NCBI RefSeq assembly: GCF_002094305.1
Contig: NZ_LWTX01000010.1
Coordinates: 62,001-126,000 of the forward strand
DNA: 64,000 nt
Source of the DNA: Prescottella equi
GTDB lineage: Bacteria > Actinomycetota > Actinomycetes > Mycobacteriales > Mycobacteriaceae
Direction: 5' to 3'
The position numbers and the translations under genes were made by a program. The notes below the pieces were generated by a model, which was not told the origin of the DNA, did no database searches, and worked only from the letters and a program-made list of their open reading frames with translations. Below are positions 1-7,868 of the stretch, in pieces; position 1 is the stretch's first letter; each line of letters opens with the position of its first letter.

Positions 1-1091
1 TCGTCGTCCAGGACGCCCCCCACCAGGTTGGCGGGCGGTTCTCGGAGCAACCGTTGCAGGTGGACACAGCCCAGATAGCGACCGGTGGGCGTCGCGGTGG
101 GCGGGCGCACCACGAACACCATGCTCGCGAGGGCCGGGGTGAGATCGGCGTTGCGGGCACGGGCGAGGGCCTCGGCGACCGTCGTCGACGGCGTCAGCAC
201 CACCGGCTCGGGAGTCATCAGACCGCCGGCCGTGTCGGGGGAGTGTTCGAGTAGCCGCCGGACCGGCTCGGAGTCCTCGGGATCCATCAACTGCAGCAAC
301 GACTCGGCGTCGGTCTCGGGCAACTCACCGAGCAGATCGGCGGCGTCGTCGGGGTCCATCGCCTCGAGCACGTCGGCCGCGCGTTCCACCTCGAGGTGCA
401 GCAGCAGGTCGGTCTGGTCGTCCGCCGGCAATTCCTGGACGACGTCCGCCAGTCGTTCGTCGTCGAGCGCGAGAGCCACCTCGTGCCGTCGCTTCTCGGG
501 CAGTTCCCGCATCGCGTGCGCGACGTCGGCGGCGCGCATGCCCTCGAACTGCATCAGCAACTGGGAGACGCCCTGCCCCGGCATCGACAGCGCGGTGGGG
601 GTCAATCCGTGAACGTGCTGCCAGTCGACGACGTGGATCGCCGAGCGCCGGCCGAGCCGGCCCCGCTGGGCACGCACCGCCACCCGGGACACCACCCAGT
701 CGCGGGTGCGGGTGAGTTCGATGCCGAGGTCGACGATGACGGCCTCGGTGCCGATGGCCTCGGTGACCTCCGGATCGTCGATGCGGACCCGCGAATCGAG
801 TACCTGGGCGAGCGCGAGGATCTCGGTGGGACGCTGGTCGAACCGGCGCAGACTGACGTTGCCGGTCTTGAGGGTCACCGACGCCGGCTCGATCGCGGTG
901 ACGCGGAGCATGGGAACGAAAATGCGCTTGCGCGTGAACATCTCGATGACGAGACCCAGCACTCGCGGCGGTTGTCTGCCTATTCGGATGGTGAGCACGA
1001 CGTCGCGCACACGACCGATCGACTCGCCGTCGGGTCCGAGAACCACCAGGCCGGCGAGCCTGGCTGCGAATACCTTGTTCACAGCTGCCAT
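1..1091 (-). CDS. MgtE N-terminal/CBS domain protein, 3' truncated by window edge
   Basis: The reading frame starts at ATG 1091 and runs off the left edge, with 363 codons visible. Residues 1-150 look like two PRC-barrel-like segments. Residues about 185-285 are the helical repeat of the MgtE N-terminal domain (repeated D-P-x-D/A-A-D-L-L patterns), and a CBS domain begins near residue 290 (TAGGLMT). This combination without the MgtE membrane channel is known in mycobacteria (Rv1232c type), where its role in magnesium handling is unproven. Whether membrane helices follow cannot be seen. The domain calls are firm; the function is inferred. Confidence 0.8.
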   Translation of the reverse strand, partial: MAAVNKVFAARLAGLVVLGPDGESIGRVRDVVLTIRIGRQPPRVLGLVIEMFTRKRIFVPMLRVTAIEPASVTLKTGNVSLRRFDQRPTEILALAQVLDSRVRIDDPEVTEAIGTEAVIVDLGIELTRTRDWVVSRVAVRAQRGRLGRRSAIHVVDWQHVHGLTPTALSMPGQGVSQLLMQFEGMRAADVAHAMRELPEKRRHEVALALDDERLADVVQELPADDQTDLLLHLEVERAADVLEAMDPDDAADLLGELPETDAESLLQLMDPEDSEPVRRLLEHSPDTAGGLMTPEPVVLTPSTTVAEALARARNADLTPALASMVFVVRPPTATPTGRYLGCVHLQRLLREPPANLVGGVLDD

Positions 1092-1146
1092 GATGAAAAG
1101 GCTAAATCCTCATTGGGATATCCACTGAATTCGGAGGCCGCCGGTC

Positions 1147-2106
1147 ATGACTTCTCGCTTCAGGCCGCGTCGGTCGGTTCTCGCTGTTCCGGGATCCAGC
1201 CGCAAGATGATCGACAAGGCGAAGGGTCTTCCGGCGGACGCGATCTTCCTCGACCTCGAGGACGCGGTGGCGCCGATCGCCAAGGCCGAGGCGCGGGCCC
1301 GGATCGTGGACGCCCTGGGCGAGGACGGGTGGGGCGACCAGCTCAAGGTGGTGCGGGTCAACGACTGGACCACCGAGTGGACGCACGCCGACATCGCAAC
1401 CGTCGTGGGCGGGGCTGGTGCCTATCTCGACGCCGTGCTGCTGCCGAAGGTGCCGGACGCGAGTCACGTTCAGGCACTGGATCTCCTGCTCACCCAGATC
1501 GAGAAGGCCAACGGCCTCGAGGTCGGCCGGATCGGGATCGAGCCGCAGATCGAGAACGCGATCGGGCTCACGAACATCAACGCGATCGCGGCGGCGAGCC
1601 CGCGCGTGCAGACCCTCGTCTTCGGCCCGGCGGACTTCATGGCCAGCATCAACATGCGCACCCTGGTCGTCGGCGAACAGCCCGACGGCTACGACCGCGG
1701 CGACGCCTACCACCACATCCTGATGAGCATCCTGATGGCGGCCCGGGCGCACGATCTGCAGGCGATCGACGGCCCGTACCTCGCCATCCGAGACGTCGAG
1801 GCGTTCCGGCGGTCGGCGCAGCGCACCGCTGCGCTCGGGTTCGACGGCAAGTGGGTGCTGCACCCCTCCCAGATCGATGCGGCCAACGAGGTGTTCAGCC
1901 CGCGTCAGGAGGACTTCGACCAGGCCGAGTTGATCCTCGACGCGTACGAGTTCCACACCTCCGCCGCCGGTGGCGCCCGCGGGGCGGTGATGCTCGGCGA
2001 CGAGATGATCGACGAGGCGAGTCGCAAGATGGCGTTGGTCATCTCGGCCAAGGGGCGCGCCGCGGGTATGACCCGGACGTCGTCGTTCACGCCCCCGTCC
2101 GACTAG
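1147..2106 (+). CDS. HpcH/HpaI aldolase/citrate lyase family protein (CitE/malyl-CoA lyase-like)
   Basis: This 319-residue TIM-barrel enzyme probably cleaves or forms a beta-hydroxyacyl-CoA such as malyl-CoA or citramalyl-CoA. The family signatures are in order: LDLEDAV near residue 37 (Mg-binding acid), the EPQIEN segment near 137, GPADF near 160, and GKWVLHPSQI near 240. An AATTCGGAGG ribosome site sits 9 nt before the ATG. It is divergent from the MgtE gene with only 55 nt between them. No citrate lyase alpha or gamma subunit is nearby, so a true citrate lyase is unlikely. Substrate unassigned. Confidence 0.85.
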   Translation: MTSRFRPRRSVLAVPGSSRKMIDKAKGLPADAIFLDLEDAVAPIAKAEARARIVDALGEDGWGDQLKVVRVNDWTTEWTHADIATVVGGAGAYLDAVLLPKVPDASHVQALDLLLTQIEKANGLEVGRIGIEPQIENAIGLTNINAIAAASPRVQTLVFGPADFMASINMRTLVVGEQPDGYDRGDAYHHILMSILMAARAHDLQAIDGPYLAIRDVEAFRRSAQRTAALGFDGKWVLHPSQIDAANEVFSPRQEDFDQAELILDAYEFHTSAAGGARGAVMLGDEMIDEASRKMALVISAKGRAAGMTRTSSFTPPSD

Positions 2107-2205
2107 GGGGGCGTCCGACCGGCGGTGCGGGCACAATTGATATCAAGGACCGGCCACCGGTAGAAACCGGACATACCGCACGCCCGAGCAGGAGAGACGA
2201 AGACG

Positions 2206-2811
2206 ATGACGAATCCACTCTCGCAGCCGAACCGACAGGGGCGCGGATTGCCGACCCCGCCCACCGGCTGGCCCATCGGCTCGTACCCCACCTACGCCGA
2301 GGCGCAGCGTGCGGTGGACTACCTGTCGGATCAACAGTTCTCGGTCGAGGACGTCACGATCGTCGGCGTCGACCTCATGCAGGTCGAGCGCGTGCTCGGA
2401 CGCCTCACCTGGGCCAAAGTCATTGGCGGTGGCATCGTTTCGGGTGCCTGGCTGGGCGTGTTCTTCGGTCTGCTGCTCGGGATCTTCACCGGTCAGTTCC
2501 TCGGACCGCTGTTGGTGGGCATCTTCGGCGGCATCGTCTTCGGCCTGATCTCGACCACGATTCCGTACGCGGCAGCCCGTGGCACACGCGACTTCTCGTC
2601 GACGATGCAACTGGTGGCCGGCCGCTACGACGTGCTCTGCGATCCCAAGACGGCGGAGTCGGCCCGCGACATGCTGGCCAAGCTCGCACTCTGCTCGGGC
2701 GCGGGGATCTCGTCCCGCAAGCTCGTGGTGCGTCGGCCTCCGCCGCCGACGTGGACCAGCACGGTCGACACGACCGCGCACACCACACCGAACCCGAACG
2801 CGATCAGGTAG
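2206..2811 (+). CDS. General stress protein 17M/YflT-like membrane protein
   Basis: The protein has 201 residues. A soluble N-terminal domain (about 25-70, the YflT/GSP17M fold seen in heat- or stress-induced proteins) is followed by two hydrophobic glycine-rich helices (about 75-125) and a conserved tail ending near AKLAL (about residue 166). The mycobacterial Rv1234-type protein has the same plan. The last 30 or so residues are Pro/Thr/Asn-rich and are read antisense to the convergent MFS gene, which it overlaps by 187 nt; they look like read-through rather than a domain. The start ATG follows a GGAGAGACGAAG ribosome site. Confidence 0.8.
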   Translation: MTNPLSQPNRQGRGLPTPPTGWPIGSYPTYAEAQRAVDYLSDQQFSVEDVTIVGVDLMQVERVLGRLTWAKVIGGGIVSGAWLGVFFGLLLGIFTGQFLGPLLVGIFGGIVFGLISTTIPYAAARGTRDFSSTMQLVAGRYDVLCDPKTAESARDMLAKLALCSGAGISSRKLVVRRPPPPTWTSTVDTTAHTTPNPNAIR

Positions 2812-4136
2812 GCGTCCACCCGGGCGAACGTGGTGTCGCCGATCGTGAGGCTCGCGAGCAGCGTTGCCAGCAGAGCGCTCGCGACGGAACTACCGGCGGT
2901 GCGGGCGATCGAGTTGACGCTGTTCGCGACTCCGGTGTTCTCGCTGCTCACCTCGGCCACGAGAAGTGCCGGCATCGCGGCGTACGCGAGGCTCGTGAAG
3001 GCCGACGCCACCATCGATCCCACGATGACCTGCCACGAAGCGTCGTGCGCGACGGCGAGAGATCCGAAGCCGATCACGCCCAGGACTCCCGAGGCCGTCA
3101 TCACGGTGCGTGCGCCGAAGCGGGTGATGAGGGCGCCCGAGCAGATCGACGCGACGACGCCCACCGTCGCGCCCGGGAGGATGTAGACCAGCCCCGACTC
3201 CATGGGGTTCGCGCCGAACCCGTAGCCGGTGTTCTCGCGCGACGTCTGGACGAAATACGTGAGCGTCGTGATGTTCACGAACATGCCGGCGCCCACCAGC
3301 AGCCCCGCGAGGTGGGTGAACAGCACCGGGCGGTGCGTCAGCATCTCGGTCGGCACCAGCGGATGGGCGATGCGGCGCTCGAGGACGAACCAGCACCCGA
3401 GCACCACGATGCCCGCGCTCGCGCAGCCGAGCGTGCGGGCCGACGCCCAACCCCAAGCGTTGGCCTCCGAGAGCGGCAGCAGGATCAGCACGAGTCCGAT
3501 GCCGAGGAGCACCGCGCCGGGCCAGTCCACGCGACCGCTCGCCGGATTCGCGCGTGCGGGGACGACGGCGATCACCAGGACGATCGCGACGACCGTCAGG
3601 GCGGTCGCGAGCCAGAAGGCGTGGCGGTAGTCCGCGCCGTCGGGAACGACGAGTCCGGTGAGGACCATGCCGACGGCGCCGCCGAAACCGAGTGTGCCGG
3701 ACAACAGGCCCATCGCGGACGCAAGCTTGCCGGGCGCCAGTTCCTCGCGCACGATCGCGAGGCTCACCGGGAACGCCGCGAACGACACGCCCTGCAGGAC
3801 CCGGGCGACGATCAGCAGTGGCAGTGACTCGGTCACAGCCGCGACCACCGATCCGGCGAGGACGATGCCGAGCACCGCGAGGAGCACCGTCCTCTTGCTG
3901 CGCAGGTCGGCCATGCGCCCGGCGACGGGAGTCATGACGGCGGCGGCGAGGAATCCGGCGGTGAGGGTCCATCCCACGGCGGTGGTGCCGATGTCCAGCT
4001 GACGGCTGATGACCCCGGACAGCGGGAGCACGACCGTCTGCTGGACGGACACGACGAGGATGACGAAGCAGAGCGCCGCGGTGAGCAGCGTTCCGGACGT
4101 GCCCGTGCGGGGCACGCGCCTATCGGGGCGAGACAA
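2625..4136 (-). CDS. MFS transporter, DHA2/EmrB-like drug exporter
   Basis: A protein of 503 residues with about 14 hydrophobic segments, matching the DHA2 drug:H+ antiporter family in size. Motif-A-like residues (GRMADLRSKR) lie near 74-83. The start is a TTG at 4136 with CAGGAG six bases upstream, the only well-spaced ribosome site. The last 50 residues are hydrophilic and overlap the convergent stress-protein gene by 187 nt. Substrate unknown; multidrug efflux is inferred from the family. Confidence 0.85.
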   Translation of the reverse strand: MSRPDRRVPRTGTSGTLLTAALCFVILVVSVQQTVVLPLSGVISRQLDIGTTAVGWTLTAGFLAAAVMTPVAGRMADLRSKRTVLLAVLGIVLAGSVVAAVTESLPLLIVARVLQGVSFAAFPVSLAIVREELAPGKLASAMGLLSGTLGFGGAVGMVLTGLVVPDGADYRHAFWLATALTVVAIVLVIAVVPARANPASGRVDWPGAVLLGIGLVLILLPLSEANAWGWASARTLGCASAGIVVLGCWFVLERRIAHPLVPTEMLTHRPVLFTHLAGLLVGAGMFVNITTLTYFVQTSRENTGYGFGANPMESGLVYILPGATVGVVASICSGALITRFGARTVMTASGVLGVIGFGSLAVAHDASWQVIVGSMVASAFTSLAYAAMPALLVAEVSSENTGVANSVNSIARTAGSSVASALLATLLASLTIGDTTFARVDAYLIAFGFGVVCAVVSTVLVHVGGGGRRTTSLRDEIPAPEQSASLASMSRADSAVLGSQSTS

Positions 4137-4296
4137 GGTAACTCCTGCAAAATTGTTTACCTCATTTAACTAGTGGCTCCGCGTCCCGAAGTACAGTCGC
4201 GTTCCCTGTGGCCGGGAGACGGGGCCGAAAGACCTCGCGCGCAAGCGCGTTCGAGGCGTCGGTGAGACGGCTGCGCCGCCGGTGTTAGATGGGTGT

Positions 4297-4884
4297 GTGA
4301 CTGACAGCGTTGTCTCGGCCGTGCGTTCCCATCTCGACCAGCACATCGGCGGTCCCGAGCCCACGGCGGCGTCGGTGACCTTCCTGGGTCTGGAGCCCGT
4401 CGACGTCCTGCGCTATCCGGGCACCGGCGACGCGCCCGTCCGGTACGTCAGCCTGGGGTGCTCCCGGCACCCGATGGGCGATCCGAGCGACATGATCGCG
4501 GATCCCACCCGCGGTCCACGGGCAGAAATAGTCCTGAGCCTGGTCGGGGGCGCGGGCGTCGCCTCAGGCGTGCATCGGACGCTGGCGGTGCTCGCGGCCG
4601 CGCCTGCCGTCGAGGGAGTGGTACTGCGCCCGGACGGGCTGATCGACCTCGGTGAACCGCTGTGGAAGGGCGTGCCCTTCACCGCTGTGCTGCTCGGCGA
4701 GAGCGACATCCCGGACCTCGAGTTGCCCGAACCGCTGGACCCCGTGCAGTTCCTCGAGGTGGTGCCCCTCACCGGCACCGAGGCGGCGTGGGTCCGTCTG
4801 AAGGGAGCCGCAGCGCTGCGCGAGGCGTGGACGGAGGCGGGCATCGACGTCCGCGACCCCGGTCGTGGGGCCGCCGCGCTCTGA
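4297..4884 (+). CDS. Suppressor-of-fused (SUFU) domain protein
   Basis: Length from GTG 4297 is 195 residues; a GTG fifteen bases earlier is also in frame but adds nothing conserved. The sequence fits the bacterial SUFU domain: an N-terminal helix, then DVLRYPGT, YVSLG-CSRHPM and RAEIVLSL strands, followed by a conserved LLGES and a FLEVVPLT segment. In eukaryotes SUFU binds Gli factors. The bacterial members are uncharacterised; some occur as immunity-like or stand-alone proteins. Here it stands alone and is closed by a hairpin at 4914. Confidence 0.8.
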   Translation: MTDSVVSAVRSHLDQHIGGPEPTAASVTFLGLEPVDVLRYPGTGDAPVRYVSLGCSRHPMGDPSDMIADPTRGPRAEIVLSLVGGAGVASGVHRTLAVLAAAPAVEGVVLRPDGLIDLGEPLWKGVPFTAVLLGESDIPDLELPEPLDPVQFLEVVPLTGTEAAWVRLKGAAALREAWTEAGIDVRDPGRGAAAL

Positions 4885-4913
4885 CGCCGTCCCGGTCGGT
4901 GCGGTGATGTCCG

Positions 4914-4936
4914 ATTCGGTTGGGGGCCAACCGAAT
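4914..4936 (+). terminator. Rho-independent-type hairpin after SUFU gene
   Basis: ATTCGGTTGG pairs perfectly with CCAACCGAAT across a GGG loop (10-bp stem), 29 nt past the SUFU stop. There is no T-run, as is common in actinobacteria. It precedes the PHP gene start by about 70 nt, so it separates the two transcripts. Confidence 0.6.
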
Positions 4937-5005
4937 GCGTCGGGGGTCGATCACTGCTACCGCGGGCGCGCGGCGTCGCCGGAGCGAACCTGACACACTG
5001 GTTCG

Positions 5006-5902
5006 GTGCGTATCGATCTCCACACACACTCGACCGCTTCGGACGGCACCGACTCCCCGGCGGAGTTGGTGCGGAAGGCTGCCGCCTCGGGCGTGGACGT
5101 GCTCGCGATCACCGATCACGACACCACGGCCGGATGGAAGGAAGCCGCGGCCGCGCTGCCGTCCGGGCTGCGACTGGTGCGCGGAATGGAGATGTCGTGC
5201 GAGGGGCGCGGCGAGGACGGCCGGCCCGTCGCGGTGCACCTGCTCGCGTACCTGTTCGATCCCGAGTCGCAGGAGTTCGCCGTCGAGCGTGAACGTCTGC
5301 GCGACGAGCGGGTGACCCGGCTGCGGGCGATGGCGGTCCGGATGGCCGCCGCGGGCCTGCCGATCGATCCGGAGGCGATTCTCGCGGATGCCGGACCCGC
5401 GGTGGGCCGTCCGCACCTGGCGCGGGCGCTGGTCCGGGCCGGCGTCGTGGACAGTGTCGGAGACGCCTTCACCGATCTGCTCTCCACGCGCAGCCCGTAC
5501 TACGTGGAGAAGTCCGACACCCCGCTCGAGCGGGCCGTCGAGATGGTCGCCGACGCGGGCGGTGTCAGTGTGATCGCCCACGCCCGCGCGCGTGCCCGCG
5601 GCCGACTCCTCGATCTCGAACACATCCGGGAACTCGCCGAGCACGGGCTCGGCGGACTCGAAGTCGATCATCCCGATCACGGCGCGGCCGACACGGCCCT
5701 GCTGCGCTCCCTGGCCGCCGAACTCGACCTCGTCGCCACCGGGTCCTCGGACTACCACGGAAAGAACAAGACGATCGCCCTGGGACAGCACACGACCGCA
5801 CCGGAGGCGCTCGAGGAGATCGTCGCCCGCGCGACCGGCGTCCCGGTGCTGACCGGCGACGCGGTCACGGACGTCCCCGCGACCGACGGAGCGCGTCGAT
5901 GA
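5006..5902 (+). CDS. PHP-domain phosphoesterase (TrpH/YciV, RNase AM-like)
   Basis: A 298-residue PHP-fold metal phosphoesterase. The metal ligands are visible as DLHTHS at residues 4-9, ITDHDT near 36, the E of RGMEMS near 61, HLARA near 138, and the C-terminal GSSDYHGKNK near 247. This is the YciV/3',5'-nucleoside bisphosphate phosphatase layout, which trims RNA 5' ends or hydrolyses pAp. Start is GTG 5006. The stop overlaps the next gene's ATG by 4 nt, indicating translational coupling. Confidence 0.85.
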   Translation: MRIDLHTHSTASDGTDSPAELVRKAAASGVDVLAITDHDTTAGWKEAAAALPSGLRLVRGMEMSCEGRGEDGRPVAVHLLAYLFDPESQEFAVERERLRDERVTRLRAMAVRMAAAGLPIDPEAILADAGPAVGRPHLARALVRAGVVDSVGDAFTDLLSTRSPYYVEKSDTPLERAVEMVADAGGVSVIAHARARARGRLLDLEHIRELAEHGLGGLEVDHPDHGAADTALLRSLAAELDLVATGSSDYHGKNKTIALGQHTTAPEALEEIVARATGVPVLTGDAVTDVPATDGARR

Positions 5903-6219
5903 CCTACGAGAACCTCGGTTCCGTCCGTCGCCGCCCGCGTGATCCGTGGGTCGCGAGGATGCTGCGCGGACTGTCCGGTGTCGTCTCCGGCGGTGTCGTC
6001 GTGCTGACCGTCGTCGTGATCGTCGCGGCATACCTCGCCACGAACCGGGATTTTCCGGGTCCCGGCGCGGAGTCGATCGCGGCGCATGTGGTGGTGAGCG
6101 TGCTCGCCGTGGGCCTGCAGATCTTCGCCGACCGGCGCCGGGGCGCCGCCTCCGTCCTGGCCTCGGGAGTGATCCTCGCGCTCACCGGCCTGTTGCTGTG
6201 GACCCAGTGGTGGTCCTGA
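5899..6219 (+). CDS. Small membrane protein coupled to PHP gene
   Basis: An unrecognised 106-residue protein. Three hydrophobic segments are visible (about 25-48, 58-77 and 85-104), with a positively charged N-terminus (RRRPRDPW) and a loop DRRRGA. The ATGA overlap with the PHP phosphoesterase makes a two-gene operon. No enzyme motif is present. The call rests on a complete frame with normal local codon use and the tight overlap. Confidence 0.65.
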   Translation: MTYENLGSVRRRPRDPWVARMLRGLSGVVSGGVVVLTVVVIVAAYLATNRDFPGPGAESIAAHVVVSVLAVGLQIFADRRRGAASVLASGVILALTGLLLWTQWWS

Positions 6220-6246
6220 CCGTTCGTCGTGGGCCGACGCATCCTC

Positions 6247-6262
6247 ACAGGTAGAGACCTGT
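6247..6262. promoter_or_regulatory. Inverted repeat ACAGGT-N4-ACCTGT
   Basis: A perfect 6-bp inverted repeat with an AGAG spacer, 28 nt after the small membrane protein stop and about 300 nt before malic enzyme. It is too short for a strong terminator and has the size of a dimeric repressor site. No factor can be named. Confidence 0.35.
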
Positions 6263-6508
6263 TTCCGTGAGATCGTGACCGTTCTGGCAGATTTGATTCC
6301 GGCCTTCCGATGGTGCAGAATCATTGCACTCCGCGTGGGTGCTACCGCCCTTCTCGGAGTTCTTCAGGTGGCAAGAACTTGTGCCAGGGCCCACCCCGCC
6401 CGGCGCCATCACGCTCCGGCTAGCAGTGCAACGATCGCGCGTTCCGGTAGCTGCAACCGATCAATCCTGCGTTCGTCAAGTGCCGCGTCGTTTTCACCTC
6501 CACGACTC

Positions 6509-6526
6509 GGTTACTTCTCAGTAACC
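6509..6526. promoter_or_regulatory. Candidate operator GGTTACT-TCTC-AGTAACC before malic enzyme
   Basis: A perfect 7-bp inverted repeat with a 4-nt spacer, about 39 nt upstream of the malic enzyme start codon. ACTCGG/CCGAGT arms flank it on either side (6505-6510 and 6532-6537). The position suits an operator near the transcription start or a leader hairpin. Factor unknown. Confidence 0.45.
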
Positions 6527-6564
6527 AGGACCCGAGTGAGTCTGGTCTCAAGAGGAGTGTCATC

Positions 6565-7755
6565 GTGTCCCCTGTGTCTGAAGCTTCCGTTACGCCAAAG
6601 GTCGAAATAACCGACGAGGAAATTTTCGCGGGCCACATCGGTGGCAAGCTCTCGGTCGAGACCACCGCCCCGCTCGATTCCCAGCGTGCGCTGTCGATCG
6701 CGTACACGCCCGGCGTTGCGCAGGTCAGCCGCGCAATTCACGCTGACGAGACGCTGGCCGATCGCTACACGTGGACCAACCGTCTCGTCGTGGTCGTGAG
6801 TGACGGCACCGCGGTCCTCGGCCTCGGGGACATCGGCCCCCGCGCGTCGCTGCCGGTCATGGAGGGCAAGTCGGCCCTGTTCAAGAACTTCGCGGGCCTC
6901 AACTCGATCCCGCTGGTTCTGGACACCAAGGACCCCGACGAGATCGTCGAGACCCTCGTGCGACTGCGCCCGAGTTTCGGCGCAGTGAACCTCGAGGACA
7001 TCTCGGCTCCGCGCTGCTTCGAAATCGAGCGCCGCGTCATCGAGGCCCTCGACTGCCCGGTCATGCACGACGACCAGCACGGCACCGCGATCGTCGCGCT
7101 CGCCGCGCTGCGCGGTGCGGCCAAGGTTCAGAACCGTGACATCACCGCGCTGCGCGTCGTGATCTCCGGGGCCGGCGCGGCCGGTGTCGCGTGCGCCAAC
7201 ATCCTGCTCGCTGCGGGCATCGCCGACGTCACCGTTCTCGACTCGAAGGGCATCGTGTCCTCCGATCGCGAGGACCTGGGCGAGATCAAGGCCGACCTCG
7301 CGGCCCGCACCAACCCGGCCGGCCGCAGCGGCGGCCTGGTCGAGGCGCTCGACGGCGCAGACGTGTTCCTCGGGGTCTCTGCCGGAACCGTGCCCGAGGA
7401 GATCATCGCGACGATGGCGCCCGAGTCGATCATCTTCGCGATGTCGAACCCGGACCCGGAGATCCACCCCGACATCGCCGCCAAGTACGCGGCGATCGTC
7501 GCGACGGGTCGCAGCGACTTCCCGAACCAGATCAACAACGTGCTCGCGTTCCCGGGCGTCTTCAAGGGCGCCCTGGACGCCGGTGCCCGCCGGATCACCG
7601 AGGGCATGAAGCTCGCCGCCGCCGAGGCGATCCTGTCGGTGCTCGGGGACGAGCTCGCGGTCGACAAGATCGTGCCGAGCCCGCTGGACCCGCGGGTCGC
7701 GCCGGCCGTGGCTGCTGCAGTCGCGCAGGCGGCCAAGGACGAGGGCGTCGCCTGA
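6565..7755 (+). CDS. NAD(P)-dependent malic enzyme, short form
   Basis: Catalyses oxidative decarboxylation of malate to pyruvate in the cytosol, linking the TCA cycle to gluconeogenesis and NAD(P)H supply. At 396 residues it is the short prokaryotic type without the C-terminal phosphotransacetylase-like domain. Signatures are AYTPGVAQV near residue 50, LGLGDIGP near 88, the MHDDQHGTA segment near 170, and a Rossmann ISGAGAAG near 195. GTG 6565 lies 7 nt after AGAGGAG. A strong hairpin follows at 7781, so it is probably monocistronic. Confidence 0.93.
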   Translation: MSPVSEASVTPKVEITDEEIFAGHIGGKLSVETTAPLDSQRALSIAYTPGVAQVSRAIHADETLADRYTWTNRLVVVVSDGTAVLGLGDIGPRASLPVMEGKSALFKNFAGLNSIPLVLDTKDPDEIVETLVRLRPSFGAVNLEDISAPRCFEIERRVIEALDCPVMHDDQHGTAIVALAALRGAAKVQNRDITALRVVISGAGAAGVACANILLAAGIADVTVLDSKGIVSSDREDLGEIKADLAARTNPAGRSGGLVEALDGADVFLGVSAGTVPEEIIATMAPESIIFAMSNPDPEIHPDIAAKYAAIVATGRSDFPNQINNVLAFPGVFKGALDAGARRITEGMKLAAAEAILSVLGDELAVDKIVPSPLDPRVAPAVAAAVAQAAKDEGVA

Positions 7756-7780
7756 CGACGCACCGCTCGACGCGTGAACA

Positions 7781-7808
7781 GGGCCCCGCCGCGACTGCGG
7801 CGGGGCCC
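7781..7808 (+). terminator. Strong hairpin after malic enzyme
   Basis: GGGCCCCGCCGC pairs perfectly with GCGGCGGGGCCC across a GACT loop (12-bp stem, all but GC), 25 nt past the stop codon. It lies between malic enzyme and the next co-directional gene. Confidence 0.8.
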
Positions 7809-7868
7809 TGACGCGTGATGTCGCCGGATCGGGTGCGCACGCGGGCCGCCTCGTCCAGGATGGTCGGC

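Larger units (their letters stand above)
6220..6564. other. Intergenic leader upstream of malic enzyme
   Basis: 345 nt without a convincing gene. A 111-codon frame crosses it but has no ribosome site, runs into the malic enzyme gene out of frame and shows a non-coding residue mix. The interval is less GC-rich than its surroundings and holds two inverted repeats (6247-6262 and 6509-6526). The AGAGGAG ribosome site of malic enzyme is at 6551-6557. This looks like a long regulated leader or promoter region. Confidence 0.6.

Noticed and set aside
396-3827. 1143-codon plus-strand open frame across several genes
   Set aside because: Arg/Asp/Gly-rich shadow of high-GC sequence that crosses real genes on both strands; no domain and no ribosome site.
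4233-4256. Hairpin CCTCGCGCGC-AA-GCGCGTTCGAGG before the SUFU gene
   Set aside because: Two-base loop and a bulge make it a poor structure; probably GC-rich chance pairing.
6275-6610. 111-codon frame before malic enzyme
   Set aside because: No ribosome site, overlaps the real start out of frame, composition unlike neighbours.
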